DNA from: Phallusia mammillata
Taxonomy: Eukaryota; Chordata; Ascidiacea; Phlebobranchia; Ascidiidae
Length of the DNA stretch: 64,000 nt
NCBI GenBank assembly: GCA_003260075.1
Contig: QLIY01000702.1
Coordinates: 1-64,000 of the forward strand
Direction of reading: 5' to 3'
In this document: positions 1 to 12,828 of the stretch, piece after piece
Position numbering within the stretch: position 1 is the first letter of the stretch
How the letters are laid out: the number at the start of each line of letters is the position of its first letter
The notes under the pieces: model-generated
Databases searched by the model: none
Told to the model about the DNA's origin: nothing
The model's input: the letters and a program-made list of their open reading frames with translations, nothing else
Position numbers and translations under genes: made by a program

Positions 1-537
1 CATACAAGTAAATATTTGAAGTTGTTTGATGATGAAGTATGAGATTGGAAGATATCGTTGAGTAGAAGAACATCGGATTCTGTAAATAAAATAACACAGT
101 AAGTAACACGTAATAGACTGGGCTATGGAAGATGTAATAATAAATCTAGGCCTACAAGGCTGAAACTACACAAAGCGCGTTGCAGATTCCACAAGCCACG
201 CCGATTAAAAAAAACGTGCCCGCTTGTGTAACGTCACAATGCCTAAAGCGCAATGCGTTGCAACGGCCTGGTGTAGTAAATTGTTTTCCATTGCTTAAAT
301 GGATTTAGGGAACTAGAATAACTAACTGGTATATGTGGCTAGATGATTCACAAATCAGATAAACGTTGCAATTACTCTACGATCTCAGCTAGGTAAAAGT
401 TTCCACAGTAAACCACGACTTTATCAGTGTTGATCTACAAAGTCATTAATAACAAATAAACACGAAACTGAAACGCTTTGCTTTGAATGCGTATCTTCCG
501 CAGTGCAGCATAGTTACAAAACAGAACTTTGATTTAC

Positions 538-655
538 CTTGCAACTTCTTGATGTTTCCACCTCCACACGCCGCAAACACCACGAGACAAATGACTTTGA
601 CTGGACTGACTTTGCCACGCAAAAAACTCACTAAACGCTGATTGGCTGCGCCCAC
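538..655 (-). CDS. Possible first exon of an unrecognised gene running off the left edge
   Basis: An ATG at 655 opens 39 codons (MGAANQRLVSFLRGK, then a short hydrophobic stretch VICLVVFAACGGG) that end at a reasonable donor, CAAG-GTAAAT, at 538. I found no convincing second exon between 1 and 537, and I do not recognise the peptide. It could be a real 5' exon of a minus-strand gene or chance. Confidence 0.22.
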
Positions 656-844
656 TCAAGCGTGTTAAATTTTGATGATGTGGAGCGTGGAAACTTGGGC
701 AGTGAATTTTGTTGTTGATTATTTTAAACTAGGAAACAATCAAAATACGTTCCACCTTATATTGAGTTTAAAGTTGATTTAATTAATCGGATATTTGGGG
801 CTGATATATAAACCAGAGTTAGCAAAATAAATTGATAATTCCTC

Positions 845-1110
845 AACTATCCAAAACCGGATTTTTCTCCAATTGTTCGACCCCCAAAATATCGAAAAAA
901 CGGATAGCCTTTTGGCTTTTTCGAAAATCGGGTAAAATTTTTGATTTTCCTGCCTCCTACCGAACCTCCAAATCGGTTTAAACCGGATTTGAAAATCTAA
1001 AATTTTAAGCTGATTTTTGAAAAAACAGGGCCATAGCCTTTCCGTTTTTTGGTGTCGAAAGATTGGAGAAAAATCCAGTCTTTGGTGGGTTTTCACCGGA
1101 ATATTCCAGT
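845..1110. repeat. Foldback repeat in the left intergenic region
   Basis: 853-912 and 1032-1086 are imperfect inverted copies sharing GGATTTTTCTCCAAT, TCGA and the CCGTTTTTT/AAAAAACGG words. TGCCTCCTACCGAACCT occurs at about 949-965 and again just outside the right arm near 1134-1150. Probably a MITE. Confidence 0.5.
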
Positions 1111-2425
1111 TTCAAACTGGTTTGAACCAGTTTCTGCCTCCTACCGAACCTGTTTGAGTTTTGAAAAAACCTTCGTTTTGTGCCTGTTGTATTGAATTAT
1201 CTTCCATACAGTGACGTAATATAATATTTGGTTTGTTTGGTCTTAAGGGAACAAAAATAAGTTTAACTCAAGCGGTTTGACTGTTTTATTGCTTTTAGGT
1301 GTTTTCAATTTGTTATTATTGATAAACATTGCTTTATTGTTAAAAGGTCTCGCGACCCCCCAAAAGCTATAATGATAAACGACCTCCACGGTGGTCTCGA
1401 CCCACGGGTTGTTAGTCGCATACCGACAAAATTTTCTATGTTTTGGAAAAAATGACTAGCTTTCACAAACCTGTAAACCTTTCCTGTTTCCACAAATTCG
1501 CGCTACGTGATGACGTTTTTAACCGCCACCTATAAGGCTTCGCATAAGACTAAGTTTAGTCTTAAGTTTGCGTCGAGACATAAAGGCTTCACGAAACGAG
1601 TTTCCTAGACAACGTGATTTGAGGTAGATATTTCAACTTTTGTATTTTAGTAACGGATAATACGCTGGGCAGTTGATTCTGTCACCAACGTCTTCAGCTA
1701 ATATCCAAACTCACTACACACGCATAGAAAACTTCATTAATTCCTTAGAAAAAAATCTTGGCATTTGTGTCATCGATTAAATAGTTTAAAAGAGAAGCAA
1801 TGGCAAATATACAATTTCGTGTCAACCATTTTTGAACTATGCGTCTAGGGGTGTTGCAAAGCGTTTTTTTTTGTAAGTGCAGAATCTTTAGATATTTTAA
1901 AAATTCGATTTTTATGGTGGCGACTGACAACCCGAAGAGCATTTTATTATTTTTAGCTAGCTTGGTAACCGAGTTACCAGGTTTTTCGAGTCAAGCAAAG
2001 CAGATGTCAGATACAGGACTATATCTAGCACGTGTAAAAGTTTAATATCAGGCCATCAAACATTGCATGGCAAAAATTGGTTGGACAAGCTGCAAGTAAG
2101 AAAAAAATAAAATCCCTGAAGAAAAGGAACCCATAACTACTGTTTATCTGTCTCTAGTAGGGAAAAAACTAATGGGTTGACAGTTCTGTTTTAAATTCAG
2201 CAAAGTTTGTGTTTTTGACTTGACGGCTTCGGTTTTACATTTGCACATCATACCAATTCGTAAAGTTTTCGCACAAAACATTCACAAAATTGAATGTCGT
2301 TTATTCGTAAAAAGTAAAGGTGATGTACCAAATATTTTTTCGAAAAGGTCTAAAATATCCCAGACCATATTTGGGTTCGTAGTTTTGGCTAGCGTAACAG
2401 AAATTTTGAGGACGACTTGAGCCAA

Positions 2426-2798
2426 AATAGCCTTTCAAGTACATTAAACTAACGAATTACACGAAAGAACGCCTTCACCTTTACATAAACAACATTTTAA
2501 GCTTGTTTGTCGACAACCCATTTTCATCTTAGAAAACGCTAACAATTGAATTTGACCTATCACGACGGAACAAGAACAATTCCCTTTACTTAATGTGTAA
2601 ACGATATTCATNAATAGCCTTTCAAGTACATTAAACTAACGAATTACACGAAAGAACGCCTTCACCTTTACATAAACAACATTTTAAGCTTGTTTGTCGA
2701 CAACCCATTTTCATCTTAGAAAACGCTAACAATTGAATTTGACCTATCACGACGGAACAAGAACAATTCCCTTTACTTAATGTGTAAACGATATTCAT
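2426..2798. repeat. Perfect direct repeat of about 186 bp around a single n
   Basis: 2426-2611 is repeated at 2613-2798 with no difference I can see, separated by n at 2612. Most likely an unmerged contig overlap. Confidence 0.85.
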
Positions 2799-3220
2799 TC
2801 CTAAATGCAAGTAACCAAACGGCTGTCAGCACCGACAGGTACTTTCCCTAACGCATCCTTTCCATTCATACAAAAATCAACGACCCGACTCGAATTCAAA
2901 AAACCTGCCACTTCAGTGCGTTCAATTGCAAATCCATATTGCCGGAAATTTGTATAGCCAGTTTTTCATTGAGCTTTCCGACGTTGATAACGTTTACAAG
3001 TCGGGTTGAACATCCTGAGTGAAACGCTGACGGGGCTGGACTACAGTTCAACGGGAACTAATGCTAAATCTCGTGTAGAAAAAGTTCAACGTCAAAAATG
3101 CTGAAACCTCCTTTTTCGCGCTCTTCCGTCCAGCAGGCGCATCGGCCGAACTGGCAGAAGACGAACAAGTGCATTGACGTGGTGGCGTGTGGTGTTTTTG
3201 TGGAAGCGAAAGCCGCCCTA

Positions 3221-6200
3221 TTATTTGAGATAGGACTTGTATAGGGCGGTGCTCTTTCGCGCAGTGCGCTCGTGTTCCAGCACGAAGGTGAGATCACGCA
3301 CATTGACTCGCTTCGTCCGAGACCGAACCTACAAACAAGTTTGTAACGGTGTAAATTTTAGTTTTACTTTCACAGATTTAATTTTAAGTGGAGAATGGAA
3401 TACACATAAGTGTTTATTTTAAGGTGTTTTGGGGGACCGAAACGGTAACCCAAATTTCTCCAGCGGTTTCCCAAAATTTGCCAGTAGCCTAATAAATAAT
3501 TCGTTTAAGCAAATATGGCTATTTTTTGGTATTTAAATGAAACACTTGCGGTCTCTTAAAACTAATTAGCGGTCACCCAAACCAAACCTTAAAAAAACCT
3601 GCATATAACACCGACTTCAATAAACTACTTAACACATGAACATATGTGTCACCAAGGTTGGGAGAGAAATAAGGTATGTAAGAACGCTATGGTATTTAGG
3701 AAAGGGATAGGGTATTTAAAAATGTTCACGTGGAAGTCTTTACATTTCGGATTTATGACTTTCTTTTCAACAAAGTTTGCCTTTACATTTTTTGTTTTGC
3801 TTATACACAGCAACAGTTTAAACTTAAAAATGTAAAAAAAAACTTGACTTACCGTTGACCTTGAGGATGAGGAACTCTGTGGATAAAAACAAAACCAATG
3901 TGAAAAACACCACCAGCTCAGTTTTTCTTTTTAACGAACACGAAAAACGTAAGACAGCCGTTCAACCCATTTTGAGCCAGAAAAACGTTTAAGTTTACTC
4001 TAGTTTGCTTGTGCTTGAAATGCTTACTATGGACAGTGGTTTTCAAACAGTAGGCCGCATAGCTGTTTGAACTTGTATTATTAAATAAGACCAGAAGCTG
4101 TTATAATCGCCACCGCCCGTGCAAATGTAAACTTTTCAAAACTTGTGATAAACAAAGAACCGTTTTTAACTAAATATTTGGTCCACGGAAAACAAAAGTT
4201 TAAGAAACCTGTGCTCTTGGATATGTCAAAACGGTTAAGAACCACACTTTCAAACAAGGTACAGTAAACTTCGGTTAATTTGGACAAAACTCGAGGTACA
4301 AATAATTTTTAATGTGGTAAAACTTGAACTTATCGACATCGGGTAATCCGGATCTTCGCCTGACCTGGAGATTTTTTAAACGGGTCCGGATTAACCGAGG
4401 TTTGCCGCATTTTTTTCGCTAAAACAGCCAAACAAAGAACCTAAGTGCCAACCTCGAATTGAGTTGTGGCCGCCATGGGTGAGTCGATTCTCGGTTTCTT
4501 CTTGCGAGGTCCGATTGCGTTACGGGCAGTTTCATCAGCGTTTCGGATTTGCAGCTTCTCCATTTCTTGTTGCTGCATTTCCTTCGCTCTCTCCTTCAGC
4601 CTCAACTGCTCCGGATTATCGTTTTTCGAGCGGCTCTGCACGAGAATGAAAACACATTCTGTTGGAAAAACGAAAATGGCGACAGCTCTATTGATACGTC
4701 ATGTACTTATGTGACGTCATCAGTGTTTTTTTAAGGTGTTTTGGGGGAGCGAAACGGTCCCCCAAATTTCTCCAGCGGTTTCCCAAAATTTGGACTTGTA
4801 ACTACAACTACAGTTTTTGGTATNCCAAAATTTGGACTTGCAACTACAACTACAGTTTTTGGTATTTAAATGAAACACTTGCGGTCTCTTAAAACTACTT
4901 AGCGGTCACCCAAACCAAACCTTAAAAAAAACCTGGACGTCATAATATGTTTGGTTGAGCATACGCAGAATAAACAAACAACGTTGGTTCTTAGCCAAAC
5001 AAAGCATATGAAATATTTGTCCCACATCTGGGTGCCGAACAACGTTGCCTAGCTATTAACGTGAGCCAAATAACGGAGGAAGAGCGACAATCACTAAAAT
5101 TCACACACAAAAAAGGTGGCATAAAAATATTAACTGTTAAATTACCTTCCTGTGTTAAGTACTAAACTATAGTAAGTTTTAATGCGAATTTATCGCAAAA
5201 CTTTGTCCCCACCCAAACTGCCCTAACTTTGTCCAGTTGAAATAGGCACCAGAGCTCTCTGCATCGCCTATTGGCATTAGGCAATTTTGGCTGATGTAAG
5301 TTATGGTTGATGTATTTTCGTCAACGAGAGTTTCGCTTTCGTTTCCTAGACTTTTACAATTTATCTAGCCGCAAGGGCGTTACCAAAGGCTGGCAAAGAG
5401 AAAAGTAACTGTACGTCGCCAAACGTACCATGCGGTATCCCACGTTCCTGCGTTTGTAAAATACCCTGGCGTTATGACATAGTGCAGTAGTTCTCAAACT
5501 GTGCGTCGCGACGCCCTGGTGCGTCGTTTCAATTTTCCAAGGGCGTCGCAGAATATTTCCGTTTCGTAACTTTTTGTTGTTGTATCAATAAACACAACTT
5601 TAATAATAAGTTTCTTAATTAACTTTTATTTGCTGGTGCGTCGCAAGTCCAGAAAACTTTTCCAGAGGCGTCGCAACAAAAAAAGTTTGAGAACCACTGA
5701 CATAGTGATTCAAGTTGCGAATTTATTTTTAGCTTATGTTACTAAATAGTCTAGTTAGAATGCCTTTATCATGGACCATTTCATGTTTAAGCAACATTAA
5801 AGTAAGCATCAAACAACCATTTAGGCTTAGACCAGGGGTGGGGAACCTGCGGCCCGTATACAAAGTATACAAAATAGGATCTAATCTAAAGAATAAAATT
5901 TTGATATACAGGTATAGTTCATTGAATGACTTCTACATTATCGCTGATTTATATTTAATATCTCCCTTTTCAACATTATGACGTCAAACTTTCATGAACA
6001 ATATGACACACATTCAACCACGTCCTATATTTGTGACGTAACAGCCACTCGATTGTCTCTCCTTGCAGTAACAATTTATTTGCCATGTGGTGTTAGTTTT
6101 AAATTGATTTTAGAGCAAGGTAGCTTACTGTACAAATTGTTGGATTCTTATATTGTTATTTGAAATTTATTCTGGGAAAAAAGATCGGTGATGAAGCTAG

Positions 6201-9200
6201 TGTGTTCCGAAAAGAATGGACAAACTCTTATTTTTTGTAGAAATGAGTGATAAACCTGTATGCCTTGTTTGTTGCAAATGTAGCAGCAAATAAAATATGA
6301 TCAGGAGCGTTGAAATATCATGACACTTGAGTGCTTTGGGTATTTGATACGGAATTAAAAAAAAAATTGGCCCGCCCGAAATGTTGTGCAATTCATGTGG
6401 CCCGCAGTACTAAGGAGGTTCCCACCCCTGGCTTAGACCATCATTCTTTAAAACTGATTTTCAAAAAGTGCGATACAATTATTAACAACTAATCTTTTGA
6501 AACTCTTTTAACATGTAATATGCAATCATTTTAGTTTATCAACAAATTTCGACGTCCTGTGGAGCACGCAAAAAGTTATCATGGACCACCAGTTCAGAAC
6601 CACTGCTTCAATGTGTAAATGGGACACAACATAAGGCCACACTAGAAAACATTTGTGACAAAATGGCTATTCAACTGATAGGTCCCAGTGGCAGAAAGTC
6701 TCTTTACATTGTATGCAAGAAAAACTGTCTTCCTAGCAAATTTGTCTCACGCCACTGCAGTTTTAGACACGTTTTGGTGACGTCCACACAAACATTCATA
6801 CAACATTATTGTTTTGGATTTTGTTGAGAATATTGTAGAATGCAAACCTTTATTGCTCTCATGAGTATATCTCTCTCTGCTTCATCATGTTTCTTCTTTT
6901 CAATTTGATCAAGTTCTTGTAAAAACTTGAGTTGCATTTTAACATCACTGCATGCCTTGTAATGGTCCTCTTCCTGTAAAAATTATGTTAGAATTATGAC
7001 AATAGGAAATAGGTAAAAAAAATCTATTTGCAACAGTAAAATTTTTGTAAACTTCAACCAGATAGTGTTTTATTTATATTTCTGAACATTACCCGGTAGT
7101 TGACCATCCGATGACATACAACAGTTGATAATTTTTCAACCAGGTCTTTCAGTCGAGTTTCTGCAGCACAAGCTAGTAACTTGACTGCCTCCGTGTGGAT
7201 GTTTTGTATGTTTGGAGTTCTTGAAGCTAGAAAATTATGATGAAATGTTTAAACATCAACTCTACGACATTGGGAAAGTTTTTTTTAGTTTTTTGTTTAT
7301 TACTACAAATAAATAAAAATATACTTTATGCAAAAGTTCCCCCCCCCCTGAAGCTAGAAAATTATGATGAAATGTTTAAACATCAACTCTACGACACTGG
7401 GAAAGTTTTTTATTTTTTGTTTAATATATACTAGAAATAAATAAAAATATACTTTATGCAAAAATTACAACTCCACAGACTTATTAAGCATTGCGGTTTT
7501 GGGTTTCTTCTTTTTGGTACATGTCTTAGTTGTTCTTTTGGAATTTATATTCTTACATGAGAGATAGCATGTGTCATACTCATACCATATGTAAACAAAA
7601 ACCACTTTAATTTTTGTCCTTTTAGAAAAAGAGCCCCTATAATATGAAACCAGAAAAAGTGCAATCCCAACTCCCAACTATATAATTAATGTACCATAAT
7701 ATCTTATTACCAATTTCTGACATCCTTCTTTGCAACACCGAAGAATTGACCACAGCTTCATCCTGACATGATCGACTTTGTGCTCCAACAAGCTCTGAGT
7801 TGGTTGCTAGGATACGAGCACTCTCCTCGGAGAGATTGACTCCAGCCATCGATGCCACATCATTGATGTCATCATCTTCCCTAAAAGTGAACAAAAAATC
7901 TTAAAATAGAAAAAGAACAGATATTTTATTATAGTAAAGGGGTGGACAATGTTTTGATTCAACAGCAGCCTCACAGGTTCTTATTTCGTCATGGCGAGTA
8001 TTCCTATGGTTTTTGTTTGTAGATTATAGTATATAGATAGGAATTGAGATTTATTTCACAAAAACATGTCTCCTTGTGCATAAAAATCAGATTTGATTTC
8101 AATTTTTTTCCATAGATTGAACTGCACGACAGCACAATCCTTCGCAGGCCGTGGTCAGATTGAAAGCTTATGGTTTCACTAATATACTTATATATCAGCT
8201 GAATAACATGCAGATTAGAAAGAAACAAAAATGCTGTTTTGCTTGTGTGTATGAAGATATTCCTTGATGCAACGAGCAGAAAAATATATACATAAAAAAT
8301 AATAATAATAAAACGAAAAGTTTTTGGTTCCTATGTTCTCATCCACTTTTTCAAAATAAATTGGACCTCAAGAAAATTGTTAACTTTTGACAGACAGCTA
8401 AAAGAGCAAACAAAAAAACATATAAACCAATCAAAGTGCAAAAATAATACCTTGTCCTATGGAATACCAACATACACATAAACTTACTTGTATGAGCTAC
8501 CTCCACCAGCCTGAGATTGCCATTTTTGGTTCCGACTAGGGTGTAACATGGTTGGGGGCCTCATAGTTAGAGAGGAGGAATGAGCTCCCGATACAGAGGA
8601 TGGGTGAGGAGGTTGGTGGATTCCACCATGAGAGGTGGGGGCTTGAAGCAGAGGGTGCTTAAGTGGGGGGTCAGATGATGTTACACGAGGTAAACGAATA
8701 TCAGGTACATTCTGAACAATATGATCAAATGATAACATATAGTATTAGCTGAAGTATAAATAAAAAAGTAATCCCAAAAGAGTGTCATGGAAGCCATTTT
8801 GTGTCTAAAATAATATAGTAGGTATAGGAAAGAACAAATAAATTGTCTGATTTCTGCAAACCGGTAAGACTTAACGCAAATTTCACTGCCTAAATTGAAT
8901 AAAACTCTTTGGTTCTAACGTTTGAGCGTAATAATGCATGCTAAATTTAATACTTGAAGTTTACATGTAAAAAAGCAGGTCAACTTACACGAAAAATAGC
9001 AACTTAGCTTACCATATTAAGCTGAAATATTGGAATCCGGCATTTTTAGTCAATTTGGTGAACCCCCCCCCCAATTGAATAAAACTCTTTGGTTCTAACG
9101 TTTGAGCGTAATAATGCATGTTAAATTTAATACTTGAAGTTTACATGTAAAAAAGCGGGTCAATTTACACGAAAAATAGCAACTTAGCTTGCCATATTAA

Positions 9201-12200
9201 GCTGAAATATTGAAACCCGGCATTTTTAGTCAATTTGGTGAAACGAATTTGTGTCTAAACTCTTCAGTTTGTTAAAATCAGACATTTTATGTATTTTTTC
9301 CCTGACACAAAATGGCACCATACACTTTATCATGTAAAAATAGGTTGGACAACTTGTGTTTTATATAGACTTTATTAATAGCCACAGAAAAACGTCTACA
9401 GATAAAAATGCCTGACCTGCATTTTGGAGACTGGTTTTTGAAGTTTAGTACCCCCCCCCCTCTAAACTCTTCAGTTTGTAAAAATCAGACATTTATGTAT
9501 TTTTTCCCTGACACAAAATGGCACCATACGCTTTATCATGTAAAAATAGGTTGGACAACTTGTGTTTTTTGTATAGACTTTATTAATAGCCATAGAAAAA
9601 CATCTACAGATAAAAAATGCCTGACCTGCATTTTGGAGACTGGTTTTTGAAGTTTAGTGGCCATAGGTTTAGTCTTTGGTGATGCTGGAGATTTCATGCT
9701 GTCACTAGCGAGAGATGAAACTTTCTTTGCAGCCACCGCAACTTTGTTGGGCACCTGGCTTCCTGGACTCTGTTGCATCATGGTCAATCGTAACAGCGGC
9801 AAACTTTTCTGCAAAAAAGTTAAGATGTCATAAAAACAAGCAACAATCATTGAAACATTATAATGCTATGTGTGTCTACAATGCATACAAAAAAATCAAA
9901 GCCAGCATTTAAATATATACACATGCTTCTGTAAATATTAAATTGCTGCAAAAGATGAATGCCCTACAGTGCCTGGAGTCACATCAGTCTTGAACAATTT
10001 ATCATATTTCTTTCTTTGCCACAAAAAACCAAGACATTTTTATCTTTATTACAATCTAGACATTGGATTAATAATTGCATCAGGGATTACAATTTCATTT
10101 TCAAAAAGCTGGTAATTGCTGCAAAAGTTTTAAAACAATAAAAAGTTTCATTTTGTTTTGTTTTTACCACAATATGCACAAGATTTTTGTGTTTTCATAA
10201 CCCAATACATAAATTGCATGACCCCCCCCCCCGCATCAGGGATTACAATTTCATTTTCAAAAAGCTGGTAATTGCTGCAATAGTTAAAACAATAAAAAAA
10301 AGTTTTCTAATAAACTAAGTTTCATTTTGTTTTGTTTTTCCCACAATATGCACAAGATTTTTGTGTTTTCATAATTCAATACATAAATTGCATGAGCCAA
10401 AACTTTAGAAAAGGTACCTTTAAAAATGGAACCAAATACGGTTGTGGAGAAGAGTTTAATTCACTTTGCAACCTCTTGGTAAAATCTTCAGGATTAATTT
10501 TGTCATCGATTAGGTTTTGTACCAATGCTTTTACATTCCTTACAGTTTCCTATGAAAACAAATTGAAAATGACACAATCCACTATTTAAGTGATATATAC
10601 ACACTAAAATTATTTAATTAAAGTCTTTTTAAAACGAAAGCAATATTAACATTGAAGAAATTACCTCTCTTTGACCACCGCCTGATGCAAGCTTAATAAG
10701 AGTAGTCAAGAAATTTCGACACTTGTTTACGTTCACCATGTCTTCCTGAAAAATCAACAAAACCACATGAATACTTAAGTTGTAATTGTATCAGAAACAA
10801 TGCAAATACTAACCTGTGATAAGCTAACTTGGGAGCTTGTTGCCGGTTTCATTTCAGTTTTAATAGCTGGAGTGGAGACCTGAGATATATTTATGCATAC
10901 ATTTTTGTTTATTCACTCCAGGCATTTTTGTGTCATATAATTTTCAATAATTTTACAGTGCAAGCTTTACAAAAAATCCAAACTTTTGAAACTTTTTCGT
11001 TTAATGTTTTGTGCCTAATTTTGGCTGCAAATTGGCTCTTAATTTTTTTGTTTACTGGAGAAAATTTAACACTTACAGTAGATGAAACAGGAACTGGCTT
11101 TCCGACAGTCGTAACAGATGCAAGTGTTGAAACTGCCACCGTTGTTACAATCCTGGTAACTGGGGTTACAGTGCCCTACAAAAAAAATTTGTTATACAAA
11201 ACAACTACAATCATTTTATCCCCAAAATCAAACAAAGTTGTGAAATACAAGTTTTGGACACACTTCCCATTGCCTACCTGTGTTGAGTTAGTTTGTAGTT
11301 GTGCAGTGCTGGTTGAATTTCCATTTACTAAGACAAGCTCTCCACTTGATGTGCGTTGTAGGATCATACCTTTAAACACACAAAAAAACATATAACGTTT
11401 GTAACATATGGATTCCTATTGCAAATAACTAACATTACCACCAATGCTTAAGAACTTACCAGGAGGTACTGTTATCCCAGAGGTTGCAGGAGTGGGTGTC
11501 TGTTGCCTTTGCTGCTGCATTCTGACTTGAACAGCCATTGGGCTTTGCAATCTCTGTCCTTGGCTAACTGTGCTTGAAGAATTGATTTGGTTCGAATTAG
11601 CCCCTGGTGAGTGGCCAATTGATGGCCGGACTGATTGCAATTGAATATACTTTGTGGCAACACCAGCCATTACACCTTGTTTGGAGATTGTGGAATTAGT
11701 GGTGGTGTTGTTCATGTGTGGAGCAGATAAAGTGGCATATGTTACAGACGTGCTGTTGCCAACTTCACTGGCATTGCTCATAACGGTTACTTTTACTGAT
11801 GCCAATGCGGTCGAATTATAGGCTGCAGGCATAGTCCACCACCAACACACACATAAATTTAAGCAGTGCACCTTGTAGGAACTTGACCTGCAAGGGTGTG
11901 CACATGCCTGACAAAACAAAAACAGCAGCTTACTGATTTAATACATACAATAGAATGGCTAACATATGTTCATTTGTTAAAAAGTACAAACAATCTCTGA
12001 TAGCAGTGTAAAATAGAATGTATGAGCATAAAATAGACAATCCTGAATTTTTTAACATATGGTACACATGGTTGTGTTTGTTACAAACTGGTACAATTAC
12101 GTACAAAAAGAGATAAAACCATAAAACACAAAAAAACATAAATCGTTAACTAATTTTGAACTAATCAATGTCAAAGTGATGTTCAGGAATTAAGAAAATA

Positions 12201-12513
12201 ATATTATCATGTAATACCAAATTTGATTCTGGCCTACATGTGATGTAACATGCAATGCAAGTGTCTAAACTGATTTAAACTCAGCTAAGCTCACAACCAG
12301 TCTTAGGATTTTTTTAGCGATATATATCAGCCAATCCCTACCGTTTTGTGATTTAAACACTGTGAATTTAAGTTTGCATTGCATTGCAGCATTGTGTTTA
12401 CCTTACAACACTTTTTACAACTCAGAAACTTCGAACAATCAGCTAGAGCTGACCGAAGCAACTGAGCCTCCTTCCTCACTCGGCGGCGGCATCTCGCAAA
12501 ATGAACTGCGCAT
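3221..12513 (-). CDS. TAF4: TAF4, transcription initiation factor TFIID subunit 4
   Basis: TAF4 is a core TFIID subunit that pairs with TAF12 through a histone fold and binds activators through its TAFH domain. Exons, 5' to 3' on the minus strand: 12480-12513, 11460-11822, 11278-11369, 11077-11175, 10814-10879, 10665-10745, 10418-10549, 9626-9808, 8488-8711, 7711-7880, 7093-7226, 6848-6973, 4453-4635, 3853-3876, 3221-3328. The sum is 2019 nt, or 672 aa. The N-terminal part (about 1-218) is Ser/Thr/Gln-rich. The TAFH helices (about 219-289) carry KCRNFLTTLIKLAS and SSPQPYLVPFLK. The conserved C-terminal domain starts near residue 427 with DDINDVASMAGVNLSEESA and ends with VNVRDLTFVLEHER. The protein is shorter than vertebrate TAF4, mainly because the Ala/Pro-rich N-terminus is missing. 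The first exon is the weakest call. The ATG at 12513 lies in a promoter-like palindrome, and an in-frame ATG at 12492, or one inside exon 2 at 11829, could be used instead. Intron 12 holds two hAT elements. Family assignment is secure. Confidence 0.93.
3419..3596. mobile_element. MITE family with TTAAGGTGTTTTGGGGG ends, copy 1
   Basis: Starts TTAAGGTGTTTTGGGGGA and ends ACCCAAACCAAACCTTAA, imperfect inverted repeats. The same element recurs at 4731-4925. Lies in TAF4 intron 14. Confidence 0.7.
4330..4412. mobile_element. Fragment of a pogo-like MITE
   Basis: Contains TCGACATCGGGTAATCCGG and GGATTAACCGAGGTTT, similar to the element at 61830-62015. Ends are not intact. Confidence 0.5.
4731..4925. 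mobile_element. MITE family with TTAAGGTGTTTTGGGGG ends, copy 2
   Basis: Same ends and interior as the copy at 3419-3596. An n at 4824 sits between two copies of a roughly 42-bp stretch, an unmerged contig overlap. Lies in TAF4 intron 12. Confidence 0.7.
5485..5699. mobile_element. hAT-type MITE, 215 bp, in TAF4 intron 12
   Basis: Terminal inverted repeats CAGTAGTTCTCAAACT and AGTTTGAGAACCACTG, flanked by the exact 8-bp target duplication acatagtg (5477-5484 and 5700-5707). The interior repeats GCGTCGC-rich words. No coding capacity. Confidence 0.9.
5833..6430. mobile_element. hAT-type non-autonomous element, 598 bp, in TAF4 intron 12
   Basis: Ends CAGGGGTGGGGAACCTGCGG and GGTTCCCACCCCTG, with the 8-bp target duplication gcttagac (5825-5832 and 6431-6438). 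It carries only short reading frames; a minus-strand frame around 6197-6391 may be a worn transposase remnant but is not recognisable. Confidence 0.9.
7339..7348. other. 10-C gap-like tract
   Basis: Flanked by near-identical direct repeats 7222-7338 and 7349-7467 that include the edge of TAF4 exon 11. Confidence 0.8.
9063..9072. other. 10-C gap-like tract
   Basis: Direct repeats 8893-9062 and 9073-9242 with a handful of substitutions. Confidence 0.8.
9451..9460. other. 10-C gap-like tract
   Basis: Direct repeats 9254-9450 and 9461-9659. The left copy contains the end of TAF4 exon 8 again. Confidence 0.8.
10222..10232. other. 11-C gap-like tract
   Basis: Direct repeats 10077-10221 and 10233-10395 in TAF4 intron 7, with small indels. 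Confidence 0.8.
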
Positions 12514-12518
12514 GCGCA
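12507..12518. promoter_or_regulatory. NRF-1-type palindrome
   Basis: TGCGCATGCGCA is an exact self-complementary match to the NRF-1 consensus. It contains the first candidate ATG of TAF4 on the minus strand, which argues that this ATG may lie in promoter or leader sequence and that the ATG at 12492 is used. Confidence 0.5.
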
Positions 12519-12818
12519 GTTTTGATTCTTTTGGATCGATCAACCTACGAAGTAAGGGGGTTGTCAAAAATTATCGAAGGTTTTTCGTTATTTTATTATA
12601 CCAACCTTTTGTTATTAATATACAGTTGTTATGTTTTCAACAAGAAAAGTGTTTCGAAATCAAAATATCTTTGCAGTGTTTTGGATATCTTCGTCTTAGT
12701 TTGATGGTATTGTTTCAAGTTTTTAAATTTTGATGCAAATTGATTATAAATGTGCTTTGGTCCGTATGTACCAACAAAAATAGCGTAAAGTAGCTGGAAA
12801 ATGAAAATAAAAAAACTT

Positions 12819-12828
12819 CCCCCCCCCC
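12819..12828. other. 10-C gap-like tract
   Basis: Direct repeats 12733-12818 and 12829-12914 in the TAF4/LSM14 promoter region. Confidence 0.8.

Larger units (their letters stand above)
1..3220. other. Intergenic stretch left of TAF4
   Basis: Apart from the possible exon at 538-655, the foldback near 845-1110 and the repeat around n2612, I see no coding sequence. It presumably contains the TAF4 3' UTR on the minus strand. Confidence 0.6.

Noticed and set aside
4441-4452. TAF4 stop codon at 4441 as the true end of the gene
   Set aside because: The conserved C-terminal helix is found intact at 3221-3328 and can be joined in frame through the 24-nt exon, so the stop is most likely intronic in the main transcript.
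10829-11395. 188-codon plus-strand open frame
   Set aside because: It lies antisense over TAF4 exons 3-5 and their introns and has no family resemblance.
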